A DNA stretch of 64,000 nt from Chlorokybus atmophyticus. Taxonomy: Eukaryota; Streptophyta; Chlorokybophyceae; Chlorokybales; Chlorokybaceae. Below are positions 9,628 to 24,884 of this stretch, piece by piece. Numbering within the stretch: the first letter of the stretch is position 1; every line of letters begins with the position of its first letter. Made by a program: the position numbers and the translations under genes. The stretch is taken from the NCBI GenBank assembly GCA_009103225.1, contig RHPI01001259.1, forward strand, positions 23,983 through 87,982. Direction: 5' to 3'. The notes beneath the pieces are model-generated. The model was not told where the DNA came from. It saw only the letters and a program-made list of their open reading frames with translations, and made no database searches.

Positions 9628-10718
9628 TCACCAGTGGCGTTTGCGTTCATTGGTGAACCACTTGTTGATCTGATGCAGGCTAAGGCCCGTCTGCGCCTCA
9701 AACTTCCGCTTTTTCCTTTCACTCGGGTACAGCTTCTCCGTTTGCCCCACACACCACTCCTGTCACAAACACACACTGTTGCGGCCCTCACGATCATAAC
9801 CAAACACGCACCAATACTCACTTTGAGTATGCGCACGGCCGCAACAGGCAGCTTTCCCAGTTTTTTGGTCTCAGCTTCCCGCTGGAACTCTCCAGCTCAG
9901 GCAGAAACTTCTCCTCCAACTGGCAAAGGAGAAACAAAACGGACAGGTTGTTCAGTAACTGCGGCATTAGACTATTGATGCAAGTAAGCAACTAAGCAAG
10001 CAGTTGACCGCACTTGTGCAATCACTCACTTACTCATCCAGTCACTGACTGATTCACTCACTCACTCACTCATCCACTTACGCACCTGTCTTCTTGTTGA
10101 CGCGCTAACACTGCGAAGCACCATAGCATCGCCCGAGCCCGTGATGTCCAGTCCAGCGTAATCCAATATTGACTGCAAAGCCTCCTTGCTGTCGACACAT
10201 TCTTCCTGTCTCTTCTTCCATATGGTGGTTATGTTGTTGCCGTTTCCCTCCTCTTCATCGGTGTTGTCGCCACAACTTTCGCTCAGACGCTCGGTGAACT
10301 CGTGCAACTCACGCTCGAAGCTCACGCAACGCTGTTGCGCCTCGCTCAATTCCCCCTGCAGAGCTCTTGCAAACTCCTCCGTAGCCTTAAAATAGACCTC
10401 CTGTGGCAGCAAGACTGCTCATCACCATAACAAGAGCCATGCATCTGCGCATGCACACATGCAGGCCACTTGCCGCTCTGAGAGGCATATACACAGGCGC
10501 ACGCACGCACAGGCCTGCACGTACGCGTGCGCACCTACACGGACAAGCGCGCGCACACACGCAGTTGTGTGTCATACAGTGCACTTCACCCTTACCACGA
10601 ATTGGCCTATCGCAGGGTCATGGTCGAGCAGGTGGGTGTTGTCGTGTATGACGGCGCGCTCGGCCGACCGCAACTGTGCGCGGTACTCTGAGGAAGCACC
10701 CATGGACCGGCAAGCAAC
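9628..10718 (-). CDS. TALE-class homeodomain transcription factor (partial model)
   Basis: DNA-binding regulator; in green algae and plants TALE proteins (KNOX/BELL, GSP1/GSM1) control diploid or zygotic programmes. Exons read on the minus strand: 10596-10718, 10086-10400, about 9822-9881, and 9628-9759. The last two exons give the homeodomain: GKLPVAAVRILKEW, then LYPSERKKRKFEAQTG, then INKWFTNERKRHW. The Pro-Ser-Glu in loop 1 is the three-residue extension that defines TALE. The upstream exons carry an acidic, helical region (HDPAIGQF, ATEEFARALQGE, CVSFERELHEFTE) similar in spacing to a MEINOX/KNOX2 domain; this is inference. The first two exons join in phase 0 and the K|E joint inside the homeodomain is clean. 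The 5' end was not found and lies between 10718 and 11738. The stop at 9628 may instead be part of a donor site. Confidence 0.75.
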
Positions 10719-11738
10719 CTGCAGAGGGAGACATGTGACACCATGATGTGGGTGTGAGTTAGCGCACGCACCCAACCCCTCACGCACAACGTTGTGCGCG
10801 TGCATTTTCACGTGGGTGCCTCCAATGTGACTATACGACTGCAGGTACACGTGCTTGCACCATGCAGGCGCATTGTGCTCGCATGCACACATGTCCGTGT
10901 GTACATGAGAGCAGGTGCGTATCAGACGTAGATTTCTACGCTCACGCGCACGTACCCATCTATCGCAATTGCTGCCATGCATGCGTAGCACATGGAGCAC
11001 TTAGCGCATTGCCAAGTCCTGGAAGTCATAATCTATGCTGTCCCTGCCTGCCCTGCCGCACCACGGTGGTGTTGTGGTTGTTGTGTCATGCTGAAGTACA
11101 CCCTATGCAGGTGGAGTGTACCCTATGTAGGTGGAGTGCCCGCGGCAGGTGGTCAAGGTCAAGGCACCCGCACGCACCCACCAAATCGCAGGCGCGACAC
11201 GTGTGCACACACGCACATGCACGGACCCGGCGGTGACACATATGCACGCATGCAGGCGCAAATGCATGACTCTCTGTGGGGACATGAATACGTAAACTAA
11301 TCAGTTGTACTGCTGATCATGTAGGGTAGTATGCGTAGGCAGATATACTTCACGTCCTGGTAGGCACTCTGGAAGTTGGCAATCACTTAATCTGCAGGAC
11401 TGTATGTATAAACAATTTCACCTCTAGAATTGTTGATGGTGCCATAACAACCAGACAAAAAACACTGGCGGCATCGCTGCTGTGTTATCGACTGGTATCG
11501 GTCGCCCTAACACCCACAGCTTGCATGTAGGTTGCAATCAGCCAACATGCGTATTCCACGTGCCCCATGGGGAGCCCCGATGCACACTCCAGCAAAGCAA
11601 GGCACCAATATTGCAAACAACGAACAAACAAAACAATTCCCCAAGCAAAACTTCTTGTTGATCAGTCGTCAACACGCCCGCCCCACCCACTCTATTCTAC
11701 ACCGCACCATTCCAAAACTGTTGTACTCGCATTCCCTC
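10719..11738. other. CA/TG-rich intergenic or intronic DNA
   Basis: Probably holds the missing 5' exons and promoter of the homeobox gene, but no convincing start was found. It contains a short direct repeat (ACCCTATGCAGGTGGAGTG-like, two copies near 11100-11140) and much GCATGC/CACACG sequence. Confidence 0.4.
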
Positions 11739-14234
<2,496 letters not shown>

Positions 14235-15044
14235 CTTGGTGTGCGAGTGCAAGAAACGATCAACACGCTGTTGATCAAACCTGAAGCGGGCAGAAAGAAA
14301 ATGAACAAGGCAGTCCCCTTCATGCCATGTGGTGATAGGTAAACTAAAGCCTCGGTGGGTTGTGAGGACGTGCGTACACGCTGGTGTGGAGGACTGTGTG
14401 CGTGGGGTGAGAAGTAAGTGCGTGTGTTGTTGATAAAGTTATGACAGAAATGTTTCAACTCCCCCCCACCAAAAGATTTAAAAATACTACACGCGCGCGT
14501 GCATGAGTGCAACAAGCCTCAGTGGATTGTGAACACATCCGCACGCGCAAGTGTTTTTGGGGTGCGTGCGCGCGCATACACACGTAATAAGATCTTTTTC
14601 TTTCAAAATAATTTTTTTTAACGATTTGAGGCTTAAGTTCAGCGGCGTCGTGCACAAGGGCGTTGCACTTATTAGATCAGCGCGACGATGATGTGCAACC
14701 AGACAAGATATTACTCGTGACACGTTGATTCAGACAGCAGACAAGCGACTCATTCCCATATCCAAGCACTGTGCATTGTGCTATCAGCGATGGGCACAAT
14801 CACATCTATTTCACAACTCCAGTATGACCCAAAAAGTAAACGCCAGCCTTGTGTAAATAGACTAGACTGGCGGTACTTTGAAGACTGTCATCATCCAACG
14901 CTACTACTTGAACACGTTATTTGACCTGATCATCATCTGACGACGGAATGTTTTCTTGCTGCATAGCTTCTGTGCTCATGCAAGCATTACACAGCATATC
15001 AGTCAAGTCTTACACTCGTCCTTCACTGTTGCCGCGCCGTTTAC

Positions 15045-15195
15045 GTGTCTGGCCTGGTTGGGCCTGGTAAAAGGCCAGGTCTAGGCCTTGGACGCCACTT
15101 GATTGTTGTCTTCTCTCGGTCTGGCCTGGCCTGACCTCCGCCGCCTTGCAACGCCCGGCCTGGCCTGGCCTCGGCACTTGGCCTGGCCTCTTCAG
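15045..15195. repeat. GGCCTGG/CTGGCC degenerate repeat
   Basis: GGCCTGG or CTGGCCTGG occurs about ten times in 150 bp, in an irregular array that is GC-rich between AT-rich flanks. Confidence 0.6.
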
Positions 15196-17136
15196 TCGTG
15201 GGCGGATAATACGGCGGTTGTTGTTGTTGCCGCGTTTGTCCGATATAACGGGCACAGCAGGCGCGTCGGCGCTGCTGAGGTGGAACTAACGAACACCGTG
15301 TGGAAGGTAGTTAGCCGAGTCACACAGAGCCTTTTCGTGCTGTACAATGGGGGAATGTGCCAAATGGTAGTTACCTGCTTCAGCCTACAACATGGTCATG
15401 GGTAGGCTACAAATGCCTTCTTTTGCACGCGTTGCTGTTGTTGTACCGGTAATGCGCGTTATACAATTTCGAACCTATCATTTGTACCGTGCCATTTGTA
15501 CTGACCATATCGCTGGTTTAATTAAATGAATTTTAAGCTCTGTAGCTTTGAATGTGTTTAACGTACTCACATTCATGTACATAAATAAAGAGTATTATGT
15601 AGGTACACATACACGCTAACTGACATGAACAACATTGATTGCATTGTTCGCTATGGCATATCACAATATGCGTGTTATGCAAACACTGACACATTTGCAA
15701 TGATATGGTAATAGTACTTGTTAATGCATATAGCCACAATAACCATTAACGTTTGGTATGTATCTGTCATTTACATGCATACCTCTGTTGTACGTGTGTC
15801 GTGTGACGATAATATGAGCATACCGAACGTGAAACCACCAGGTACCCGTGCAAGATACTATCTCTCACTGTAATAGCGCAGATTTTATTACTGGTGGTGC
15901 TGGTCAAGGCAAGAACTTTATTCGCCGGGGCTATGGGCCATGATCGCGTCTCCCTCACACCAAAACTCTGAAGCCTCTGCGCATGCATTCACATGATGCA
16001 TCAACTTATTCAACCAGTATGTGCATTAATAATATGCGGCGCCATAAACTCTATTTGTCAAATCTGTTGCAAGCATGTAAGGGGCAGGACTCGGCCCCTT
16101 GTAAACAATGCTTGTTGCAAGTCTGGCTAGCAAACTGCGTTCACTGTTGCTTAAAATGCCATCATCCATAGAGGTGTGCCCATGATAAGGTTATTTCTTT
16201 TACAATGTGCACTGTTGCCAATTGTGCACAGTATGCATGTATCATATGTGGGCGATCCCCCCTTCCGCAAAGCTCAGATAACGGATCAGAGCATTTGACG
16301 TCCGAAGGTTAAGGTAGACAAACATTTTGATGTCATACGCGCCGTAATTGCAAGATTAACAAAGTCGTACAAAACATAAACAATATGGTATCTACATTTA
16401 CCATTTTTGTACAATTTTATGTGAGCGATAGGCGTACCTTTGTTCATATGTGGATAAAGTTTATTTGATAACAGCTTGATACACTTTAAACATCAATTTG
16501 TAAACTTGTTCCACAATTATTATTTTGCATTTTTTTGCTTTTAGTATTATGAATAATGTCTTTATGATGGGCATACAACCTCGGTATTGCTAATCCAAAT
16601 AGTGGTGCTTTGCACTTTTGTACAACCAAGCTACATCGAGAAGGAATCTCATCATGTTGGTACATTTTACCCCCGCAAAAATTGACAACACGCACGCAAT
16701 GAGGTACTGATATTTCATGCTACACACGCTACACATAAATAATCGAGCTACAATCCTGTTCGCATAAGGTTTTGAACAATCATGTTGATGCAACCAATGT
16801 GAATCTATAGATAACAATCAATAAAAAATAAGAACATACAAATTGCCACTGTATATCATCAGCTAATCTTGACTTACTGTTGTTAATAATGTCAAAAGCT
16901 TATCAGCGAATTGAGTATCTTTTAATATTTATCATTTATGTTGGGTGGATGGACAACACCTTCCATGGTGTGAACATATCGGTATTCACTAATCGAGTTG
17001 AATAATACTGACAGATTCCAATTTTATTGGTTTATTATTGTCATTGCAACTTGCAAGGACAAGAACGGATTCGTAATTCATGATAACATGGTCAGGTACA
17101 CAGTCATCAGCAATTACATTACGAGTGAGTTGGCAT

Positions 17137-17216
17137 TCTGATCGGGTACTGGCAACTTGACAGCACCCGATCAGAAGCTGCTGATTTAGCACAATAGGCC
17201 CTACTGAGTAGGGCCT
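17137..17216. other. Two adjacent perfect hairpins
   Basis: Arms TCTGATCGGGT (17137-17147) and ACCCGATCAGA (17165-17175), then arms AGGCCCTAC (17196-17204) and GTAGGGCCT (17208-17216) with a TGA loop. No poly-T run follows. Role unknown. Confidence 0.6.
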
Positions 17217-17718
17217 GGTGTGCCAAAAGCTCATGAAGGTTGGAAGATGATTCCCCAGCAAGGACCTCTTGCCATCGCTATACCGAGGCAAGGCACGACT
17301 GTCCTTGCAGTCAATGGAAACGCTCACAACCCCAAAAAGCAAAAAGTACAGCAAGGGGTGGCAATGATGGTTCATACCACGCACCTGGGCGGCGGCATGC
17401 TTGTGGGCGTGGGTGGCGACGGCGAGGGGTGGGGGCAGAGCATGGAGGGGCTAAGACAGGCTTGGAGGTAGCTAGGAAATGCGTTTTTAGCGGAGATGGC
17501 CATGGAGTCATTGCCGCCGTCGTCCTACGCACGGCGCAGTAGCCCTTGCAGTCAAGCTGGACTAGGCTAGGGGAAAGGGGGCACCGCCTACTGAGCCTGC
17601 TGCTCTTCAGCCTGGGCTAAAGACCACTTGCACAAGCATTTGTCAAGTGGAACGGGGCAGCTAGACCCCTCCAGCCTTGTGCAGAGTGGGTCAGGCGGCA
17701 GTGTAGTGTGAAAAGTAG

Positions 17719-20700
17719 ATGGAGACTGGGAAAAGTTTTTTTCCTGGTCTGAAGGGTGAGGCTGAGCTACGTGCTTTGTTCGGTATTGAGCCTGGTGAGG
17801 CGCTTGTAGAGGACTTTGCTTGTGCGCTATCCAGCCGCATTCTGCTGCAGGGCCGACTCTACCTCTTCTCTGAACACGCCTGCTTCTACTCCAACATATT
17901 TGGCTACGAGACAAACATCAAGATCCCATTCCGTGACATCACCGCAATCAAAAAAGCCAAACTCTCATACGTACGTTGCTCATTTTAACGCACATACCCA
18001 CATGCACACACTTAGCCCGGTGGTTGCACATGTATGCGAGAGTGAGTGACGTGGATGTGTGAGGTTGGCGTGGGTTGCAAAGTAGGCATGCAGAATGTGT
18101 GATATATGCACTTTGCATGTGTGCAGCAGCAACTCGGAATACTGCATTCACACACGCGCAGCATGGCATGTGGGAGCAGCCTATATTGTGAGCCCACAAA
18201 GGAAGCATACGCATGTTTATGTGTGACTTACATCATGCAGGTTTTCCCGAACGCGATTGAAGTGCATGCTTTTGGCAAGAAGCGTCTCTTTGCTTCCTTT
18301 TTGTTCCGTCACGAGGCGTACAACTCGCTGACGACACTGTGGTGCAAAAACTCCAACTACGCGCGTCTGTACCTCGGCGACCACGCCCCCGTCGACAACG
18401 GCGGCAGTGCCGACTCCGAGGAGCTGTTACTCGAAGACGACCCCGAGGCTGAGATTGAGGCCAACAGCATTGCCGCTGATCCCGACAGCAACGTGCTTGC
18501 GGCGCCTCCACCAACACCAATGCCCGTGCCTCCAACGCCGGTATGCACAACATGCATGCACAGTTCTGCTTGTAATGCTCATGTGTAACTGTCTCAATGC
18601 GTTGATTGTGAGAAGAAGATTGTGCGCGTTGTGTACAGGTTAAGGCTGGAATGTTGATGTGGTTTTTGTCTCTTGTCTTTGATTCGTAGCTATGCATGCG
18701 TGTACACACTTCTGCGCAAAACTTGCTCAGAAGTGTTTACACGCATGCACACATAGCACATGCTGCCCATGTGCAGGAGGCGCCGACACCTCGGTCATAT
18801 CTGATGTCTCCGGGCAGCAGCGGTGGCAGTGGTGACGTTGGTCAGGCTATTGGAGACGCCGTGCGCAAAGGCATCAAAGCACTCTCGTTCAATCGCGTGG
18901 CCACACCCGTGGCCGCTGTGAATGGGGTGGCGGAGGATGCCCGCGTCGGCAGCAGCCCGGCCACAATGTTGGCAACCGATGCCGCAGCAGATCAACCGAC
19001 AACGAGCGCGGCACCTATAGACCACTCACAGGTGGCACACGCGCTGCGCACATGCACGCATGCATGCGCATGCACATGCATATACACACGCAAGCACACA
19101 GGAGCCATTTTGTTGTGGTTGAATGCTGGTTACATCTGCCTGTGCAAACTGTGCATTGACACTAGTGCAACTTGGCATGCGTGCAGGCGCTTGGCACCAA
19201 GTCATTGGCCCCAGGGATGGAGCATCCGCCACCTCCATCAGCCAAGATGGAGGTGAGAGGTCGCAACTCTACTGTAAATCTTCTTTGTCTGTAGGCAACA
19301 TTCTAGCAACGAGGCCTGCGTACTCAAGCCTCATGCTACTGTGTACTTGCACAAGCAAAAAAGCACTGGTTGTTCCAATGTGACCACAGTGGTGCATACA
19401 TGGTCGCAGCATGATTATTACTAATGTATAGTTGTAGTGTCTGCGTGTTCGTCCCTTACATGTATGCCGAGGCTTGAACGGCAACAATTGTCCTCCCTCG
19501 GTGGTCAAAGTCACATGTGTTGTGTTGACAGGAGATTGTGTCTACGGAACTGCCCGTGAGCGTGGAGACCTTTTTTGAGCAATTTTTGGCGGACAAGTGC
19601 GGCTTCACAGAGGAGTGGCGAGTGACGCGAGGAGACTCCGACATACGCACCACCCCATGGACACAAGAGGTAAAAACATACATCACATTGCTTCTTTTGC
19701 CACCACCACCATCACCACCACAACAACACGAACAATAACAACAGGTGCTGGGGCATGGTTGGGCAGTTCGTGAGGTGACCTTCCGGTCCCCCGTGAAGGC
19801 GAGCTTTGGCCCACGCTCCACAATGGTGCACGAGACGCAGCGACACCATGCCTTTGGTTCGGCCACGCCGCAGGTGCATCTCGTACTCGAGTCCTCGCAA
19901 GTGCTTCAGGACATCCCGTTCGGGGATCACTTCAGCGTGGAGACCCGCGTGGACGTGTCCCCGCTGCCTCCCGCACCTGGTGGCGGGAAAACAGCGCGAT
20001 GTCTGTTGAAAGTATACCTCGAGGTGCGCTATTAAAAAACACTCACACTCTCACACAAACGCACGCGCGCGCGCTCGGGCACGCACACATGCTTTGCAAC
20101 AGCGTGATGGCAGCCAGTGCCGCGATGTGGACACACAATGTGCGCAGAGGGCTGTGCCTGCACGTGTCGTCGCGTGTTCATGTGTGTTTGACTGCCAGGT
20201 TGTATTCTCCAAGAAGACGATGTGGCGTCCAAAGATTGAGTCTGGTGTGAAAAGCGGCACGGTTGAGTCTTACGAGAGCATGGTCATGTATATCAAGAAG
20301 AAACTGGATGCCGGAACGAAACGGCCGCGAGTGACCGGCAACCAGGAGGTACACACACATATCACATATGATTTGTGTGCGTGTTAATTGTGTTTTGGCC
20401 ATCGCTCATACGTTGTTACATTCCTTGCGGCAGGTGGACCTGAACCGCATAGCATCCATGTTGGAGAACGAGAACGTGCCCGTGGACTACGCGCAGAAGA
20501 TCCGCGCCATGCTCAACCTCCCGCCCGAGCACGCAGACACAAACTCATTCCAACGGCAGGCCGCCGCATCGTCCCGCAGTGGCGGCGGCGGCATCGTCTC
20601 TATTCTCATATCCGGCATCACGGGCACGCTCTCATCGGCTTTTTCGCACGTGCCTCTGACCGCGGGACTTGTGCTCCTCCTCGCCTTCCTCCTATGCCAG

Positions 20701-20853
20701 TGGTACCTACTCTCCAGCTTCACGCGCGTGCAGGCGGACTTCAACGCCCTCCGTGGGGATGTTGCCAACCTTGCTAAAGCCCTCGCGCATCGTGCAGCTG
20801 CCCAAGCCGATGACACGTGCAGCAATGATGCCGGCGGCAGCTGCCAGCAATGA
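17719..20853 (+). CDS. GRAM-VASt-transmembrane protein (Aster/Lam/VAD1-like sterol transfer)
   Basis: Likely an ER-anchored protein that binds anionic lipid through GRAM and moves sterol through VASt at membrane contact sites. Exons: 17719-17970, 18241-18540, 18777-19031, 19187-19252, 19532-19669, 19745-20023, 20199-20348, 20434-20853; 619 residues. GRAM (about residues 10-105) shows FGIEPGEALVEDFACAL, GRLYLFSEHACFYSNIFGY, IPFRDITAIKKA, VFPNAIEV, FASFLFRHEAY. An acidic then Pro/Ser/Ala-rich linker follows. VASt (about 290-450) shows FFEQFLADK, EVTFRSPVKASFGPRST and the WRPKIESGVKSGTVESY end. A hydrophobic helix (VPLTAGLVLLLAFLLCQWYL) near residue 550 is the membrane anchor, followed by a short coiled coil. 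Every intron lies in phase 0. It ends TGA. No lesions. Confidence 0.9.
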
Positions 20854-21789
20854 TGTTGGGATTGGGCACTCTCCATTGTTGGATATGTGACACATACGCA
20901 CATGCGCGCAACCTTTTCTTGTACATTTGGCTTAGTAGGTAGTAGGCAGACTGCAGTCAGTTAGGGGCAGCGCGCATGTCCCTCGGTAAGTAGTAACGGA
21001 CATTTCCCCTGTATGAAAAGCTTTCAAAAGAGTGTCATGCGCATTGTGGTGTGTTTTTCTGGCGAGCGGCTGTATACATGAACACACTGCTGCACTGCGT
21101 GCGCATGCGTGTCCTGCATTTGATGTACACAGGAAAGCATGCAGTGTCTACTGGCACGGTACACCCCAAGAGACATAGCAAAACAAGCTACAAGGCAGTG
21201 GCCGTGTGGCAGCAACCAAAGCCATCAGTTCAGCTTGTTCAGCAGCAAGCATGGTTTGATTGTACTGGTAGATACTGCATAACCGCCTGCTACACTTTTG
21301 AGAAGTTATGGCTTACTCAACATGATGTCTTCGCATTGCTTGCAGCACCCCTGTTGACATGGGCAAACACATGGTCACTGTCTAAAGTGACAGACATGTC
21401 TCCAACACCAAGCACGCACCATTGTCATATATTGTTGTGTTACTTTACTGTTACACAATTGTTATCTGCCCGTACGTTATCATTTAGCAGAACTCTGTGT
21501 GACAACCTGAGCCAGCTGTTTACTCCGTTCTCCTACCCCATATCGCAGTACACCTATTCTCTATGCTGGCGGCGCAGAGGCGTGATGAGGGCATGACGCT
21601 GCGCGCAATGCGCGTGGAGTACAGAAATCCCCAAGACTATTCTAGGCATGCAATAAATGGGTGCGAAGTGCGTGGTGTCATGTGGGTGTGCACGTGACCG
21701 TGTGTGAGGTATAGCAGCACAGTGCTACACAATCTGAGCATACTATATCTTATGCACACCGTATGTACGTATGTATATAGGTTTTGTAC
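20854..21789. other. No gene seen
   Basis: Short unsupported frames only. The stretch near 21500-21600 resembles sequence near 41765-41830 beside family X copy 41783-43607, so part of this spacer belongs to the same duplicated unit. Confidence 0.4.
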
Positions 21790-21872
21790 TATTTACTGCG
21801 CTACACCACCACGGGGCACGTAGTTGGCGTGTCAACGACAACCCAAACATCGCCATAAGCACGATAACAACG

Positions 21873-21917
<45 letters not shown>

Positions 21918-22860
21918 CGTGTTCTCTGTGCAGAGCCTGCAGCAGTGCTCATTCTCAACATGTGGCCTATCTTGTGTCTCTTGGCACAGAGAGCCATACT
22001 TGACATGTTGGGGCCGGCATGCGCGTGGAGGGCGAGCGTGATGAGGTGTACAAGAGATGGTATGCCAGTTAGGTGTGCAGCTTCTACAACTCCTGCTCCC
22101 ATGCAACTCATGCTGCGACATGCCACACCCGCCCAGAGAAGTTGACAGGGCCTTAGCTCCCTAGTGCTCTCTGTTGCATTGCAAAATGGATCCCGCGCGT
22201 GGGAGAGCAGCTAGCAAATGTGTTCGAGTGTGACTGCCGCATAAAGGCTGCATGGGGCAAGCAAGCACAAGTACTACAGACATTGCGTATGCCTGCGCAT
22301 GAGCGCTTGTGGGAAGCTTTGTGCATTTGCGTGCGTGTATGTGGGTATGTATGTGTTCGTATACGCGTGCATGTGCGTGAGTGTATGCGCACGCGTGCGC
22401 GCGTGCGTTTGTGTCATACTAAGCCCACTTGTTGATTAAGAACACGGCGTAAGCGTGCATGAGACATGCCTGTATGAGAAAGAGAGTAGGCAGTGGCATA
22501 GCTGCTGCGTCTGCATGCATGCGCACGCAGACAGACACAGACACAGACACACGCGCACAGAAGGACACCCAAGCACGCAAGCACACACACAAGCGCACGC
22601 AGGTACACATGTAGGTGTGTACGGACGCATGTAAACAAACAGGCTCAACCTCACCTGCACCCACTTCTGCACCACCCAGTTTCCAATCCACCGGCCAGGC
22701 TACCTTCTTGTCCTTCTCCACATCCCTCAGCTGCTGCTCTGGCTCAAAGGCTTCTCAAAGGCTCTGAGCTCCTTCTTCTCCACGCCACGGACATCATCGC
22801 GCAGAGGTGGGTGTTGCGGTCAGCAAGCGTTGCTGCACACTGTGGGTTTGGGGGATAGGG
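21790..22860 (-). pseudogene. Family X pseudogene, heavily decayed
   Basis: Pieces line up in order with the intact minus-strand copy at 41783-43607. The C-terminal part with the LPC-type block and an Asp run lies around 21800-22120, the exon-4 start (ACLMHAYAVF) near 22455-22490, the exon-3 end (VVQKWVQ) near 22645-22690, and the Gln/Glu-rich first exon plus 5' flank at about 22720-22900. Frames are broken throughout and most of exon 4 is replaced by CA-rich sequence. The Asp-codon run has expanded to a (TCA)n tract. Confidence 0.7.
21873..21916. repeat. (TCA)n microsatellite
   Basis: Fourteen to fifteen TCA units. They lie where the intact family X gene encodes four Asp residues (DDDD), so this is an expansion of a coding Asp run in a dead copy. 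Confidence 0.9.
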
Positions 22861-23167
22861 CTATGCAAGCGGGCTGATTGTGACAGCTTTATTTAATCTT
22901 GGCACCATGCGTGCAGGCAACAGCTGAGTGTGGTGACTGTGACAAGACACCAAGTTGCATGCACGAATTGAGAGTGGCATGGCAGGCTGACACAGAGAGA
23001 GAGAGAGAGAGTGGTTCAAGACGTTCATCACGCCCAATTACCGGTATGCGCTGTCGCCACTCGCTGCTGCTACTGCACGAGGTAGCGAGTGATGTGACGG
23101 GGCCAAACCAGGCCCTTTCATTCATTTCCTTCGGGCTTCCAACTTGAAGGTTAGCCGTCCCTGCACA

Positions 23168-23199
<32 letters not shown>

Positions 23200-23926
23200 C
23201 TGCACCAAGTGACGCGCAAGCCCCCTTCAAGGTAGAACGGGAAGGGCTTTTCAGAAGCCTTGGAGACGGACGGACAGGCAAGCGCAGGGAGCGCACCATG
23301 TTGACCCAAGTCGGGCATATCTGCAGGTGCATGCCTGCGATGGTTCTTGTCGGCACAATGTTGGCACCACCACGCCATCCATTCAGTCAGTCAGTCCGTC
23401 CGTCAGTCGTTCCCTGTTTTCTTCTGCCCGCACATCACGACTAATTTACATCGTCAAAACCGTCTCGGAAACAAAACTTACAACAAAGCTGTCAAGCAAT
23501 AGGTCGCGTGTAGGTAAACAACGCTTTCCTGCCTTGCCAACACGCATGTTGCTTTGCAAGAGTCCTGCCTGTTGTTGGTCGCTACTCTCAAAATCCGACG
23601 CAACAACGTGTTTTCTACCTTTCTTATGTGATGTGATGTGGACGGTGGACAACAGGTTGCCGAACCAAACGCCGCCGCCACGTGCTGGACATGGGCTCTT
23701 TAACGCTCCTTCGCGCACGCGGTTGGTCTCAACCTTCCCTTCATGCCATCCGCATCCCGTTCGCATGCCAAAGCGTGGCTCGCACCCTCGACTCGATTTG
23801 GACATACGATGCCAGGTGCACATTCCCATAAGTCAACTCGCTGCTGCTGTGTGCATCATTGTACGTGCCTGCTTGGCCTGGTACACCTGGCTAGGCAGGT
23901 GTGGTTGACTTGTATGTGCTGCTTGC
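22861..23926. other. No gene seen; contains (GGC)n
   Basis: A GGC run lies at about 23169-23199. Flanking open frames have no recognisable domains. The promoter of the P-loop NTPase should lie at the right end. Confidence 0.4.
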
Positions 23927-24640
23927 ATGACGAGTAACGAGTCATGGCAGGCAGCAGAAGCCGCTCGCCCCCCTCCGCCCCCGTCCACGGGTGTCTTCAA
24001 CCGTGACGAAGAGCTGGAGTTTTGGCTTGACCTGCTGGGAGACGAGCCCGAAACCGTCATGGTACGTCGATGCGCATGTATAGGGTGTAATTCATATGTT
24101 TGTCTAGCCAAACAACTGCTCACACTCTAACTAGTAGACGTTGTATGCTTGTTGTGCAACAACGGACTCGTAGTTGTCCCTTGCTTCTTCTCTTCTATAT
24201 AAGGCCGTTCTCTAACTATGTGCTGCTCACGCTGCAACAACAGGTGATGATCGGTCCACGCAACTGCGGGAAGACATCACTGTTGTTGGAACTGCAGCGC
24301 ATAAGGTCCCAAACTCCGGGAGCAAGGGTCGATTATTTTTCGATGCGCGCGAATGACGTGGCCACTCCCACCGCATTTGCGTATATGCTAACCCGCTCAA
24401 AGCTTTGGACTCTGCTTCCAGAGCTGGACTTGAAGCTGGCCTTTGAAAAGCTCCGCCCTGAAGTGCAGTTCAGTCTTCAGTCGACACCACCTGCAGCGGA
24501 GGCATCACCGCTCAGGTCGGTGTATGCTGCATGCTGCATTGACGAAGCTGTCAGCACCAGACGGGCTGCACCTTGTGCTGGAGCATTCAAAGCAACTCAT
24601 CATCAACTTGGAGTCTGCTACAGTATATCCATGCATCATA

Positions 24641-24884
24641 CCAGACGAGGAAAAAAGACTCCGACGTCGCCAAGATGACATGCGTTTTACCGGCCTCCTT
24701 TGTCATATAGACAAAATACCGGAGCAGCTCTTCAAGGGTTTTGCAAACATGTTCGCCAGATGGCAACGCGGTGACGATGCGGCCGCCCTTGAAGAGCTGC
24801 TCCGGTATTTTGTCTATATGACAAAGGAGGCCGGTAAAACGCATGTCATCTTGGCGACGTTGGAGTCTTTTTTCTTCGTTTGGG
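24641..24884. repeat. Long inverted repeat inside the NTPase gene
   Basis: Arms of about 98 bp (24641-24738 and 24786-24884) with very few mismatches, separated by 47 bp. The right arm reads as normal NTPase coding sequence on the plus strand; the left arm is the same segment inverted. At one codon the left arm keeps ATSES where the right arm has ATLES. Confidence 0.9.

Larger units (their letters stand above)
14235..17718. other. 3.5 kb without a recognised gene
   Basis: Open frames here are short and lack codon structure. Contents seen: a GGCCTGG-rich patch at about 15045-15195, a long AT-rich stretch at 15440-17100, and two perfect hairpins at 17137-17216. The promoter of GDH should lie just above 14234 and that of the GRAM gene just below 17719. 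Confidence 0.5.

Noticed and set aside
10444-11236. Several His/Cys/Thr-rich plus-strand frames
   Set aside because: They read CACGCA/TGCATG intron and spacer repeats and lie over minus-strand exons or introns.
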